Shown piece after piece: positions 1 through 10,200 of a stretch of DNA of 64,000 bases. The position numbers were made by a program, and so were the translations under genes. Below the pieces are notes generated by a model, which saw only the letters and a list, made by a program, of their open reading frames with translations, did no database searches and was not told the origin of the DNA. The DNA comes from Leishmania mexicana MHOM/GT/2001/U1103 (Eukaryota; Euglenozoa; Kinetoplastea; Trypanosomatida; Trypanosomatidae), in the NCBI RefSeq assembly GCF_000234665.1, contig NC_018324.1, forward strand, positions 1,135,233 through 1,199,232, in the 5' to 3' direction. Numbering within the stretch: position 1 is the stretch's first letter; each line of letters opens with the position of its first letter.

Positions 1-1434
1 GCGGTGACGACTCCGATGCTTCGTGTGCGACACATGCTGGGTATGCTGTTGCGGCTGAGGTGGGTCGTAGATCTCGCCAACGGTGTTCATCATGCTCGCG
101 TCCTCTTGTGGTGACCATGCATCTATGGTTTCACCGCCGCCATCTGCGTGATCAAGCATAAGGCCATTGTTCCCGTCGCCGTAGGAGGGGTCGTCAATGC
201 CGAAGGTGCCATCGTCGCCGAAGCCACCCTCCTGGATCGAAAGGGGATCCACACTGCAGATCACCTCCGACCTACCAACGGCGCCGCCGTTGTCCGTGAA
301 GTAGTCTTCAAAGGGAACGTTGAAGAACTGATCCGCCGGCCCGGCTTCGAAGGTGTTGCCTAACCCGTTCCCGACGCCGCCGCCGCTTACTTGTTCGGGT
401 GGAGAAGCCATCAGATTCTCCCTCCAAGCAAACCCCATGTTGTCCAGCTGCGACTCATTGTCACCGAAGGTCCTCTTCATCTGCTCAAACTGCTTCTCCT
501 TCAAAGCCCGTGCCACCTGCTCTCGCATTGCCTGCACAAGCGCCTCGAAGGCCTCCTCCGTGATGAGCTGGTAGGAGCGAACAATCCGCACTTTCTGCCC
601 CTCCTTGATCGCGTTGCGAGCGTCTTCGATGATGGCGTTGCGCTGTGCCGTGTGCAGCCTCAGCAGCGGCTTGCTCGTGTTGCAGAGGAACCCACGCGAC
701 TCCCACGGCGCGTCCGCCTCGGAGAACAAGATGATGCCCTCGTCGTTGGAGAAGTAACACAAAAAGATGAGCCCAAAAATGTAGATGAGCTCGGCCGCGC
801 ATGTCGCCGCAAACGGCCAGTACACGGCCGTGGAGAAGATGGTGTAGCCATCGAACTCGCTCTGCAGCAGCTGTTCGTATTTAGTCTTCCGCATCTCCTC
901 CGCACAGTGCTGCAGCGCACGCTGAAAGAGCTGCCGGTTACCGTCGAAGGCCCAGACGAGCACAACAATGGCGATGGAGTACACCTGCGTCATCATCACG
1001 GTAATGTGGTAGAGGGGGACGTGTACGCCGAAGATGCGAAGGTGGCGGTTGCCCTTGGTGTAGTTGAACGCAACAAGGAGGTTGTTGACGAGGAGCAAAA
1101 ACTCGAGCACGAAAAGCCCCGTCACGTATTGTGCCGTCGTCATGAGGCCGTAGCCGATGTTACCTGCGGTCACCTCCACCGTACCGCGGACGTTGCCCAG
1201 CCGGATGCTTCCATTGTAGGTGCAATCCTCCATGACCAAAAGGATGGCGTCGGATATGACGAGGTCTCTATTGGTGTAGTACGACGGCATCGAGTTGCTC
1301 AAGCGGATGTGGAAGTCAGAGAGAAGAACTACCAAGCTCATCAAGTGAATGGTGTTAGCGAGCATGTAGAGGGACTTGAAAACGAACTCCAGTGCCCGAC
1401 GCGGGTACTGCGGGGTGGGGTAGATAAAGAACAT
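1..1434 (-). CDS. Multi-spanning membrane protein, conserved hypothetical; 3' end outside window
   Basis: The reading frame is open from an ATG at 1434 to the window edge (478 codons, no stop reached); an in-frame TAA lies six codons upstream of the ATG, so the start is well fixed. I do not recognise the family. The N-terminal half has four strong hydrophobic segments, about residues 18-39, 103-124, 140-163 and 203-228. The loop after the first carries a possible N-glycosylation site (NGS, about residue 74). After residue 230 the protein becomes hydrophilic: a charged helical stretch (about 260-330, with KEKQFEQMKR) is followed by a Gly/Asp-rich, acidic low-complexity tail rich in FGDDG/GGG patches and then His/Gln. 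This suggests a membrane-anchored protein with a long cytosolic tail. It is the most downstream gene of the unit in this window. Function unknown; no catalytic motif seen. Confidence 0.75.
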   Translation of the reverse strand, partial: MFFIYPTPQYPRRALEFVFKSLYMLANTIHLMSLVVLLSDFHIRLSNSMPSYYTNRDLVISDAILLVMEDCTYNGSIRLGNVRGTVEVTAGNIGYGLMTTAQYVTGLFVLEFLLLVNNLLVAFNYTKGNRHLRIFGVHVPLYHITVMMTQVYSIAIVVLVWAFDGNRQLFQRALQHCAEEMRKTKYEQLLQSEFDGYTIFSTAVYWPFAATCAAELIYIFGLIFLCYFSNDEGIILFSEADAPWESRGFLCNTSKPLLRLHTAQRNAIIEDARNAIKEGQKVRIVRSYQLITEEAFEALVQAMREQVARALKEKQFEQMKRTFGDNESQLDNMGFAWRENLMASPPEQVSGGGVGNGLGNTFEAGPADQFFNVPFEDYFTDNGGAVGRSEVICSVDPLSIQEGGFGDDGTFGIDDPSYGDGNNGLMLDHADGGGETIDAWSPQEDASMMNTVGEIYDPPQPQQHTQHVSHTKHRSRHR

Positions 1435-2294
1435 TGCCGCTACGCGATGCAGCGTTTAACACACACACACACACATACAAGAAAAAAAGAGACAAGACAA
1501 CTCTGTCGTCGCTGGCTCCTGGCAATGTCTTGTCGGTCGGTTCGGTGACAAGAGGGTGAGAGGGCAGCGACGGGCATAAACCGAAGAAAAAAGAAAGGGG
1601 CGTACAGGGTGTGGCAGACTCAAGCAGTTTTCAGATGAAGAGGAGAGGTCCGACGGGGCAGCCGTGTGTGGCGTGCCAAAAGAAGGTTGAGTGAGAGGGG
1701 GGAGGAAGTCAACGTACTTGTTTGTGCGTGTGCCCCTGTGTGACGGATGGGTAGGCGAGGGGGTCAGGGACGCAGAGAAAGAGGAGCCAGTAGGACGCAG
1801 AGGAGAAGGCCATGAAGTTCAAAAGCATGCAGGAGATGAAACACCGGAGGCGAGTTTTGTCGCGCGGCAGCACAGGGAGAGAGACGTACATGATAGAGCA
1901 TAGCAGGAACGCCTTGCGGCAGCATCCGTGGAATTCCAAATTCACCTTGATGCCTTTCTCTTCAACTTTTTTTTCACACATTAGATTTTGCGGCGTCGCC
2001 GTTCCTCCACCTGCGAAGTTGGCCTTCAGCCACCTCTCCACCACCATCAGCACATTGGGCAAGCCCCCCCCTCCCCTTTTCCCCCAACCCAGCATGACAA
2101 TCTCATGCCCACCCACGCATACGGGAGTTTGCGAGAGTTATAGGATGCGTGCACCAAAGGCGAATAGACAAGGAGGAAGCGGGGTCGCACCATGCATGCA
2201 AGCCAAAGGCACAAAACTCCACTGCTTCAGTACGTCACGTCGAAGTCCCTGCAAGAGTCCTGTCGGTTCACGGTTGTGTGCAGCCTCCCCTCCT
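1435..2294. other. Intergenic spacer
   Basis: Holds the 3' UTR of the upstream helicase gene and the processing signals for the membrane protein. A (CA)n run at about 1459-1475 and, on the minus strand, a T-rich pyrimidine tract opposite 1478-1495 lie just before the start at 1434. Open frames here are short and low in complexity; I see no gene. Confidence 0.6.
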
Positions 2295-5200
2295 TCAACG
2301 CCGCTGCTTCTTGAGACGCGAGATACGCCAGGAGCTGCCTGTCTCCCACGACTTTAGGATCGGTGTGAAGCGCTCAGCGGCTTGCTCCTTCGTAAGGCGC
2401 CCGTCCTTCGGTCTTGCGTAAAAGGCTGGCGCCAGCTCCACCAACCACTTCGGCTCGATCGCCAGCAGCTCCGTCATGTACTCCCGCTTCGTCATGCGGA
2501 GGTCGTCGTACAGAACGTACTTGGGTGGGTCATCGATGAGCACGGAGGAGGGGTGCACGTACACCTCACGCCTGTCGGACAGTGTGACGTACGAGCGAGT
2601 GTGCGAGTCGACACGCCTCGCCGCGTTGAAGAAGTACCCGGCCGTGATGGACTTGCGTACCTGGTCGAGGTTTGTGTCATTCTCGTGTGATATGTGCTGG
2701 TTGCGCCGCGCCAGCATCTCCTTGAGCTGGTCGCGTGTGTCACGTGCCTCGACCAGCATGCGGTGCTTCAGGAAGTTGTGCTTGCTCCAGTCCTCGGACA
2801 TGCCGTTCTCCACCCAAGCGTCGTAGACCGCCATGAGCGTGAGCTGATCACCCTCTGGTTGCATGAACTGGCGTCGTGCCGCGTCAGACGCATCTTGCTG
2901 ATCTCGAGGGCGGTAGAAGACGCCACGCTTCTGTACTGCCAGCATCGACACAATTGTGAGGACCGGCTCGCTGCAGCCCAAGTCCACTGCAGTGAGTAGC
3001 GTTTTGCTCTGCGAGGGGTCGATGGACAACTGCGCCATGCGGCTCCCTAGCGGAGTCAGCAGTCCGTCGTCGTCGAGCGCCTCAAGATATCGCAGCTTCT
3101 CTAGCGCTGAGACAATGGCCCCCTTCGGAGGGCAGTCCATGAGCTCGAGGTTAAGGAGATCGAGCCCCATGGCCTTCAGCTGCAGGGTAACGTGGAAGAG
3201 GCTTGTCCGCATAATGTCTGGCACCGTCTCCGACACCATGTCCGTCGTGAACTGCTTCTCCGTGTACATGCGGTAGCACTTGCCGGGTCCGATGCGCCCC
3301 GCACGACCAGAGCGCTGCTTCGCCTGCGCTTGAGACACCGGCATCACCTTGAGCTGATCGATGCCGTGCTTGGCGTCGAAGATGTTCTGCTTGCAGAAGC
3401 CGCTGTCAACGACGTAGTAGAGATTGGTGATGGTGATCGACGTCTCGGCGACGTTCGTGGCCAGTACGACCTTGCGGCAACCAGGTGGGGTGGGCTCGAA
3501 CACCTTCGACTGCACCTCTTGCGGCATGGTGGCCGTGAGAGGCAGCACCATCAAGTCAGGCAACGGCGTGCTCACCTGCCGCCGCAGCATCTCCATCCAG
3601 CGAAACAGCTGTTCCCCACCCAGCTCGATCTCTTCCTGGCCAGTGAAGAAGACAAGGACGTCCCCTGGAGGCTCCTGCAGGTGAATCATCATGACCGTCT
3701 GCAGGGCGGCTCGCACGTAGTCGGTGGTGGGGTCGGTGAGGTAGTAGGTCTCCACAGGGAACGTGCGACCTTCAATCCGAAAAGGCTCAGAGGCGCCAAA
3801 GTAGGCGCAGAACTTCTCCGTCTCGAGGGTGGCGGAGGTCACCATCACCTTCAGCACCTCGTTCTTCCGCAGCGCCTGCCGCACGATAGCGAAGAGGAGA
3901 TCGGTGCTGATGGAGCGCTCGTGCGCCTCGTCGAGGATGATGACGCTGTAGCGTTGGAAGCTGTCGTCTAGCAGCGCTTCGCGCAGCAGCATACCGTCTG
4001 TCATGTACTTGATCTTTGTCAGAGACGAGGTGACATCGCGGAAGCGAACGGTGTAACCGACCTCCTCGCCAAGGCGGCAGCCGTACTCCTCAGCGACTCG
4101 CATGGCAAGCGTCTCGGCGGCGACACGGCGGGGCTGCGTGCAGGCGATCACGCCTCGATCAGCGTACCCGTGCTCCGCCAGGTACTGCGGAATCTGCGTC
4201 GTCTTGCCGCTGCCTGTCTCTCCGACAAGCACGGTCACCCGGTGTGCATCTACAAAGTTCAGTAGAGCCTCCTTCTTCGCGTAAATCGGGAGGGAGATGC
4301 GCTGCTCCTGTATCGTCTGCATAGTCTCGGGCAGGCCAAAACGCGGTTTGTGTCCAAAGCTGTGTTTCATCCATGGCGCCAGCTTCGTCGGCATATCCTG
4401 TGGTCGGAAGCCACTCTCCTCCGGCAGCACATTCAGCTCCGAGTGCAGAAGGGTGGGCTGTGTCGAGTACTCCTCGCTTTCTAACGCCCCACCTCTCCGT
4501 CCGTAGCGGTCCTCGTCGAGCACCGACCTATCATCGCGGCCGCTCATGATCGCCCCAAAGTCGTACTCGCGGGATTGCTGCTGGGTACGCTGCGCCTTGC
4601 GGGCGATGACGCGACGCTCCATATTGATCTTCTCCTGCATCTGCGCCACCGCCTCCATGCTGTTCAGCTTTGACAAGTCGCCCTGCTGACGCTGGGCGAG
4701 TCTGTCCAAGATGGCTTGACGGTGCTGCGGCGTGCGGGCGTCACGGAGCAGCTGCGACGGCAGCGGTGCACGGTAGTTGATGCGACGGTGCAGCATCGAG
4801 GAGAAGCCCATGTTGCGCAAGAAGCGAGGTTCTTCGTCGTTCAGCTCCACGTCCTGCGCGCCGCCGCCTTCTTCCTCGTTGTCCTCGGAGCGCAATTTGA
4901 GCAGCTCCGCTTCATCGGCAAGACCACTTCGGACGTGCTGGGCGAGGCGGAACATCTCCTCTGGCGAGACCTTCATGGCATTCTTGCGCTCCGCAGTGGA
5001 GGTGTTCATGCTCGTCGTGTCAACACCGCCGTGCATGTGCCGCTGCTGCTGCTGGTAGGCAAGGCGAGCCGCTTCTTCAGCGCTACGCTTGGCATCATCG
5101 GCCAGCAGCAATGACCCGACAGCGAGCCCTGTCTCCACCGTGTCCGTAGTGAGGCAATCGTGAAGGACGTGGTACAGCTGCTGAATGCTTGACATGGGTA

Positions 5201-5561
5201 TGTCGGGTTCCTCGTCTGCCTCGGCCTCGCCGTTGATAGCAACGGAGAGAGAGTGCAGGATGTGCTGCTCCGTCACCGCCTCACGTTGGGCAGCGGCGTC
5301 GGCCTCCTCACCTTGCGGCGTCATCTTCTTCGCCGCCTCCCTCTCGGAGCAGTAGAGCTTGACGAGCCCTTCCACGTCGTCAAGGTAGTCGTCACTCTCT
5401 TCTTGGGTGGCGGGGTGGCCCATCATCTGCTCCAGCTGCTCGTAAAGAACCGACTTGCAATACAGTTCCTGCAGCTTCATGAGGAAAGACATGTCCTGCT
5501 GCTCGGCGATGGCGTCGTCGTCGCCACCCACTGCCGCCACAGCGTCGCCGACAACGTTCAT
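2295..5561 (-). CDS. DEAH-box ATP-dependent RNA helicase (Prp2/DHX16-like)
   Basis: 1,088 residues from ATG 5561. Family: DEAH/RHA helicases that remodel the spliceosome using ATP. Visible motifs: Walker A GETGSGKTT (447-455), motif Ia TQPRRVAA, motif II DEAH (544-547), motif III SAT (576-578), motif V TNVAETSIT (702-710), and motif VI QRSGRAGR (749-756). These are followed by the winged-helix/ratchet region and a C-terminal OB fold (YVTLSDRREVYVHPSS). The order and spacing are complete, so the enzyme should be active. The N-terminal 400 residues are acidic and helical, with Gln/Ala/Glu-rich stretches. The sequence around KYVLYDDLRMTKREYM and WLVELAPAFYARP resembles Prp2/DHX16 more than Prp43, but Prp16/Prp22 cannot be excluded by eye. 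Expected to act in the nucleus on trans- and cis-splicing. An SF3b subunit (PHF5A) is encoded elsewhere in the same unit. Confidence 0.93.
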   Translation of the reverse strand: MNVVGDAVAAVGGDDDAIAEQQDMSFLMKLQELYCKSVLYEQLEQMMGHPATQEESDDYLDDVEGLVKLYCSEREAAKKMTPQGEEADAAAQREAVTEQHILHSLSVAINGEAEADEEPDIPMSSIQQLYHVLHDCLTTDTVETGLAVGSLLLADDAKRSAEEAARLAYQQQQRHMHGGVDTTSMNTSTAERKNAMKVSPEEMFRLAQHVRSGLADEAELLKLRSEDNEEEGGGAQDVELNDEEPRFLRNMGFSSMLHRRINYRAPLPSQLLRDARTPQHRQAILDRLAQRQQGDLSKLNSMEAVAQMQEKINMERRVIARKAQRTQQQSREYDFGAIMSGRDDRSVLDEDRYGRRGGALESEEYSTQPTLLHSELNVLPEESGFRPQDMPTKLAPWMKHSFGHKPRFGLPETMQTIQEQRISLPIYAKKEALLNFVDAHRVTVLVGETGSGKTTQIPQYLAEHGYADRGVIACTQPRRVAAETLAMRVAEEYGCRLGEEVGYTVRFRDVTSSLTKIKYMTDGMLLREALLDDSFQRYSVIILDEAHERSISTDLLFAIVRQALRKNEVLKVMVTSATLETEKFCAYFGASEPFRIEGRTFPVETYYLTDPTTDYVRAALQTVMMIHLQEPPGDVLVFFTGQEEIELGGEQLFRWMEMLRRQVSTPLPDLMVLPLTATMPQEVQSKVFEPTPPGCRKVVLATNVAETSITITNLYYVVDSGFCKQNIFDAKHGIDQLKVMPVSQAQAKQRSGRAGRIGPGKCYRMYTEKQFTTDMVSETVPDIMRTSLFHVTLQLKAMGLDLLNLELMDCPPKGAIVSALEKLRYLEALDDDGLLTPLGSRMAQLSIDPSQSKTLLTAVDLGCSEPVLTIVSMLAVQKRGVFYRPRDQQDASDAARRQFMQPEGDQLTLMAVYDAWVENGMSEDWSKHNFLKHRMLVEARDTRDQLKEMLARRNQHISHENDTNLDQVRKSITAGYFFNAARRVDSHTRSYVTLSDRREVYVHPSSVLIDDPPKYVLYDDLRMTKREYMTELLAIEPKWLVELAPAFYARPKDGRLTKEQAAERFTPILKSWETGSSWRISRLKKQRR

Positions 5562-7248
5562 CCTTCTTCCTCACTCACACTCGGTCTGCGAGCAACAGGA
5601 TGGATACGCTAGAGGGGGATTGAGGGAGGGGGGCGAGTTGCGCAGTGCAAACACACCCACAGAAGCTGAACGCCTTCAGTGCGCCAGAAGGGTAGGTAGA
5701 TAGGTAGCAGCAGAGTAACGCACTCCTTAAACACACACACAAGAAGGCGAGGCAGGAGGAAATGAATGTGATCCCCCCGACCAAAAGAAAGCAAAGCAAA
5801 GCCTTCTGCACCACTTACAAGTGCACGCCAACACATGCAGGAGAGGTGAGAGAGCGAAGTTGGTCGACTTTAGAGGTGGGAGATGGGGGGGGATAGAGGA
5901 GATGATAGGGTGATAAGTGTGCTACAGAAAGTGAGAGAGGGGTGGGAGGTGCATTGTGAGAGGGGAAACAGAGATGAGCATGCGGCCTTGTTTCAGAGTG
6001 AAAAAGGGCGCGAGCGGGGAAGGGTGGGGGTGAGGAGGATGCGTGGCTCTCTCCTGCACTGGGGTTACTTTTTTTTTGTGATTGCGTGTGTGCGTGTTCT
6101 CTGTTGCTGTCGAGTCCGTGTCACTTTACACAGATGAGCTATGGAGTGAGAAGGAGGGTAAGGAGGGAGAGAGGGGAGGGGGAGAGGAGGGCTCACGGCG
6201 GGTTGGCAGGGGCTTCAAAACGTTGGAGGACACACACACACACACACGCACAAAAAAAAGAAAGAGGCGGTGTGTGTGTATGTGTGGGAGGGAGTGGGGA
6301 GGGGAAGTGGAGGGGGGGGGAGTGGAGAACAAGAAGAGGGCAATTGCAGCAACAACACACACACAAAAAAAACGGTACACGCATACAAAATGGAAAAAAT
6401 AAAAACGCGCAGCGAGTCGGAGCACAGACGAGGGATAGCCGGATAGCAGTCCGGGAAGCACGCAACACAGGACACAACAAAAAACGGGAAGGAAAAGGAG
6501 AAAAAAAAATAGAAAGGGAGAACAGCAGGTGAGCTGCTGCATGATGAGGGAGGATAATGCACAGAGCACTCTTCCGGTTTGCTGCTTGACAATCGTGTAA
6601 TAACGACGCCTCCCTTTTCTCCCGTTTGGTTGGTTGGCTGTGAAAGACCCCGACAACGTTGCCCCTCTTTTGTTTTGTTTTCTCTCCTTGCCTCCTTGTC
6701 CCTCTCTCCTCACCACACCACACCCCCTTTTCGATGCCCAAGGGGACGCAAAGTGCGCGTAGTCACACACCCACACCAACACACAAGAAAGTGGTGTGGA
6801 GAGGGGAGGGCAGAGGGTGATGTAAGACAAAGACACAAGCCAACAGAAACGACGGCCACAATGTAAAGAGGGAGTGAGAGCGACGGCGGCATTTCGCAGC
6901 GCCGTCGCTGCTGCTGCGTGATACGCATGACGAGAAGGCACTTCCCTCTATGGCACACAAGAGAGAGCGAAGGGGGGGGGGCAGACGACCGAGTGATGCT
7001 GTGCCCTGCATATATGCGCCACCGCACTTGTGCGAATACTGGCGACCTGCTGGAAAGTCATGACTTCAGCTGAACAAAGGAATACCGAAAGCCGCCAGCA
7101 CCGAGAGAAACTGCTATATCCAGCTGGGTATCAAGGAGGGGTGGGATGGGGCGGGGTGGTGGTGGTGGTGGGAAGCGAACGGAGACCTACATTTAGATCC
7201 TCGACCACAAGCGACGGCTAGTCAGCGCTGCCCAGTTTTGCAACCGTG
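5562..7248. other. Long intergenic spacer, low complexity
   Basis: About 1.7 kb of purine/pyrimidine-biased DNA with (CA)n at about 6229-6247, a G-rich block at about 6290-6327 and another at about 7141-7172 (several runs of three or more G). A minus-strand open frame of 271 codons here is made of Ser/Pro/Leu/Cys low-complexity sequence and looks like translated UTR. I see no gene. Confidence 0.55.
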
Positions 7249-10200
7249 TCACCTTACTTCTGCCGCGGTGGCCGCCGCCTCGAGTTCGGCTTCCTCCTCC
7301 AGTGTTGATGGCGCAGACATAAGGCCCAGCTTCTTTGGGGCGGCGCCGGCTGCAACACGCTTGAACTGGACAAAGCCGTACGGGCTGGAGCCGACGTTCT
7401 CCAGATCGCCCATTTCGACGAGCTGCTGCTTCGTTACTACAAAGGAGAGGCCGAAGACGGCGTACTCGGCATCCCACAGCTCGACCAGCTGCTTCTCCTT
7501 GTTGTAGCTCTTCACGATAGCCACACTGCGGCCGAGGTTCGACAGCTGGTGCGTGCGCAGAACGTCGTAGTTCAGCAGAAGGACCGTGTCCGAGGACCGC
7601 GTAGACTTCTCCAGAAGCTCGTCCAGCTCCTCGTCCACGTCGATGTCCTCCAGAACCTGCACTGAGATCGTCTCTTGGGTCCCGCTCTGGTGTCCATTAC
7701 GCGATTCGAGGAACTTCCGGCACCCTTCCGCCATGAAAGAGGCGTCGATCTTTTTGTTGATGATCGACAGCGACACCTCGACATCACGCCACGCAAAGGC
7801 CTGGCTGCCGCGCCGCCGCTGATCATCCATCGTCTTCAGGTACGCCTCGTAGAAGATCTCCTCCGGGCTGTAGTAGTATCCCAGTTGCGAGAAGGCGAAG
7901 GACATCCCTTGAAAGTGGGGGCTGGGGCTAACAAGGAAGACGTTCAGAACGGGCAGCAGTTCGAGGCGGAAAGGACGGCTGCACGGCGGCGCGAACACCG
8001 GACCTGCCGCAGCCGAGGGTGCGGCAGCACGCGAGACGCGCAGCACGCCGCGGGTGCGCTGCTTCCGTGTGACATCGCTGTCCAGCACGGACTCGAACAC
8101 CTCTAGCAGCGGTGCCGACCACTCACGCAGGAAACTGTTGGGGTTCGCGTCCGCCACGCGCACGCTTCCGAGCCCCGCGTCGTAGCCGACGACCATACCA
8201 AGGGTACCGAACGGGTGCGAGGCCCCGTTCACGAGCAGGTGGCTGGCATCGAAGTGCAACAGCAGGAGATGGTTTCCGTCGAGTGACGTCTGGATGAGTT
8301 CCTCGAGCTGCGGCAGCTGCAGTGTGAGGAGCCCGTCCGCGTTGCTTTCCCCATGATACGCCTTTACTTGGACCTCGTCCTGCAACCCCACCACGCGCAA
8401 GTACTGTGTCAGGCACACGTGCATGATCTCCAGCGTCAGGTTGCGAATGACCAGGGCAGAGATTTCGAACGGAAGGCGTTGCACCACGTCGTCAAACGTG
8501 GTCGGAACGCCGAGCCGGGTGCATGTCATGGCTACCATCGTCGGCATGACAGGCAGCGAGGGAAACGTGAACGCCTTCGGCACGGCAAATGCGGTCTTGC
8601 CTTCCCAAGAGCTATTCAGCTCGTGCTGGCGCTCCACTAGCTCAAGTCGACTCTCCACTGTGGGAGCCATCGTGGCTGGGGCACCAACGCGCCGCGACGC
8701 CGGATTCGTGCCGCGCTTCGAGAAGATCAGGTAGCCGTTGCCGGTCATGGCCTTGTGAAGACGATCCAGCGGGCACGACCAGGTGTGCGAAAACGTCTTC
8801 GGGTGGGCATCGATCAGCACGGCCGTTTGCATTTCCTGATCGTAGCCGGCCAGCACACACCACTGCGGTTCTTCCACAATGTACAGCACATTGTGCGCCA
8901 CGCATGCATTGTACATTATCACCATCACATGCTCCGGGCACTCCGGGTCCACGTTGGCGTCCTTCACGTTGATAAGGATGGACTCGAGGTCGAACACCGA
9001 TATCGTCGGCACCGCGTCCTCGCGGAAGATCTTCGTGAGCACCGGGTAGAGGTGCACGTCCACGTCGCGCTTCGACCGCTGCACGTAGCCGGCGGCGTAC
9101 TCGTACACCTGCTCTAGAGGTAGTACGCCATCCACGAACACCTCGGCTGGCAGCTTCATGGTCCGGATAATGTCAGACACCGGCAGGCCGTTGCCGTACC
9201 CGTGCGTGCCAGGGCGAACACCGGCCAGCAGATGCATCGCCCACGCCACGCCAACGATGTGGGGGCTGATGTGATGAGAGATGGCCACGGCGTTCGTGCC
9301 CAGCTGCGTCGTGCCAAGCACCTTTCCGCTGAGCAGCTCTGGCGTCCAGAACGTCTTGATCTCGTCCGTGGTGAACTCCGGGTTGAGCTCCTTCTTGAAC
9401 ACGCGAATGAAGCCGTGCGCGCGATGGCCTTCCTTGGCCGTCATCATTGCCTTGAAGAGGGACGCCACGGGTACCTCCTTCAGCTTCACGTGCAGCGAGT
9501 CGTTCACAACGCCCTCAGCGATGGTCACCATAAGCTGAACGGCGTTGCGAACGTCGACTACTACTGCATACGCACCCTCGTTTCGTGGGGAGTACTGCCG
9601 CTCCATATGGTGCGGATTCGGCCCTAGCACGGAGGTCGCAAGCGGGGAGTTCAGTTCGTCTTCGTCTTCGAAGGCGTCCACAAGCATCGCTTGCTCCAGC
9701 ACGTACGGGTCGTAGTTGACGATGCGGATCGCCTGCGTCTCTTCCTCGCAGTCCTGTGTGATAAGGCGCTGGAATTCCGGCAGCTGCATGCGAGTCTGCC
9801 GGTCACCCACCTCGTTCGGGCCGAGTTCCACCTGCCCCATCGTCGGCGACACGTCAAGGTGCACCGCCTCTAGGCTGTAATCGCCCTTGAAGCGGTTATC
9901 GACGTCGAGGAACTCGCGGATGATGCCCGTCATGATCGGCAGATGTGGCGATCCGGAGTGCAGCATGTGGAGCGGGGACTGTGTGGCGAAGAAAATGTCT
10001 TCGAGGGTGACGCGACGCCGGCGATCCTTGCAGTTCGCGTCACCGCCGAGTAGGTAGGAGAGAGCCACGGCAGCAGCGCCGAAGTGGCTGCATTGCATGA
10101 GGTCAGTGAGCGCATCCGGGTTTTCAGTTTCGTAGCTGCGAAAGAGGCTCATGCGCGCTTTTCGGATCTCGAGGACTTGCTGACGGGTGTGCTTGGACTG

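Noticed and set aside
391..1548. 385-codon plus-strand open frame
   Set aside because: Antisense shadow of the minus-strand membrane protein; high Arg/His/Val content and it runs into a CA repeat. All supported genes lie on the minus strand.
6126..6941. 271-codon minus-strand open frame
   Set aside because: Ser/Pro/Leu/Cys/His low complexity produced by GA- and CA-rich spacer; no domain and an implausible composition.
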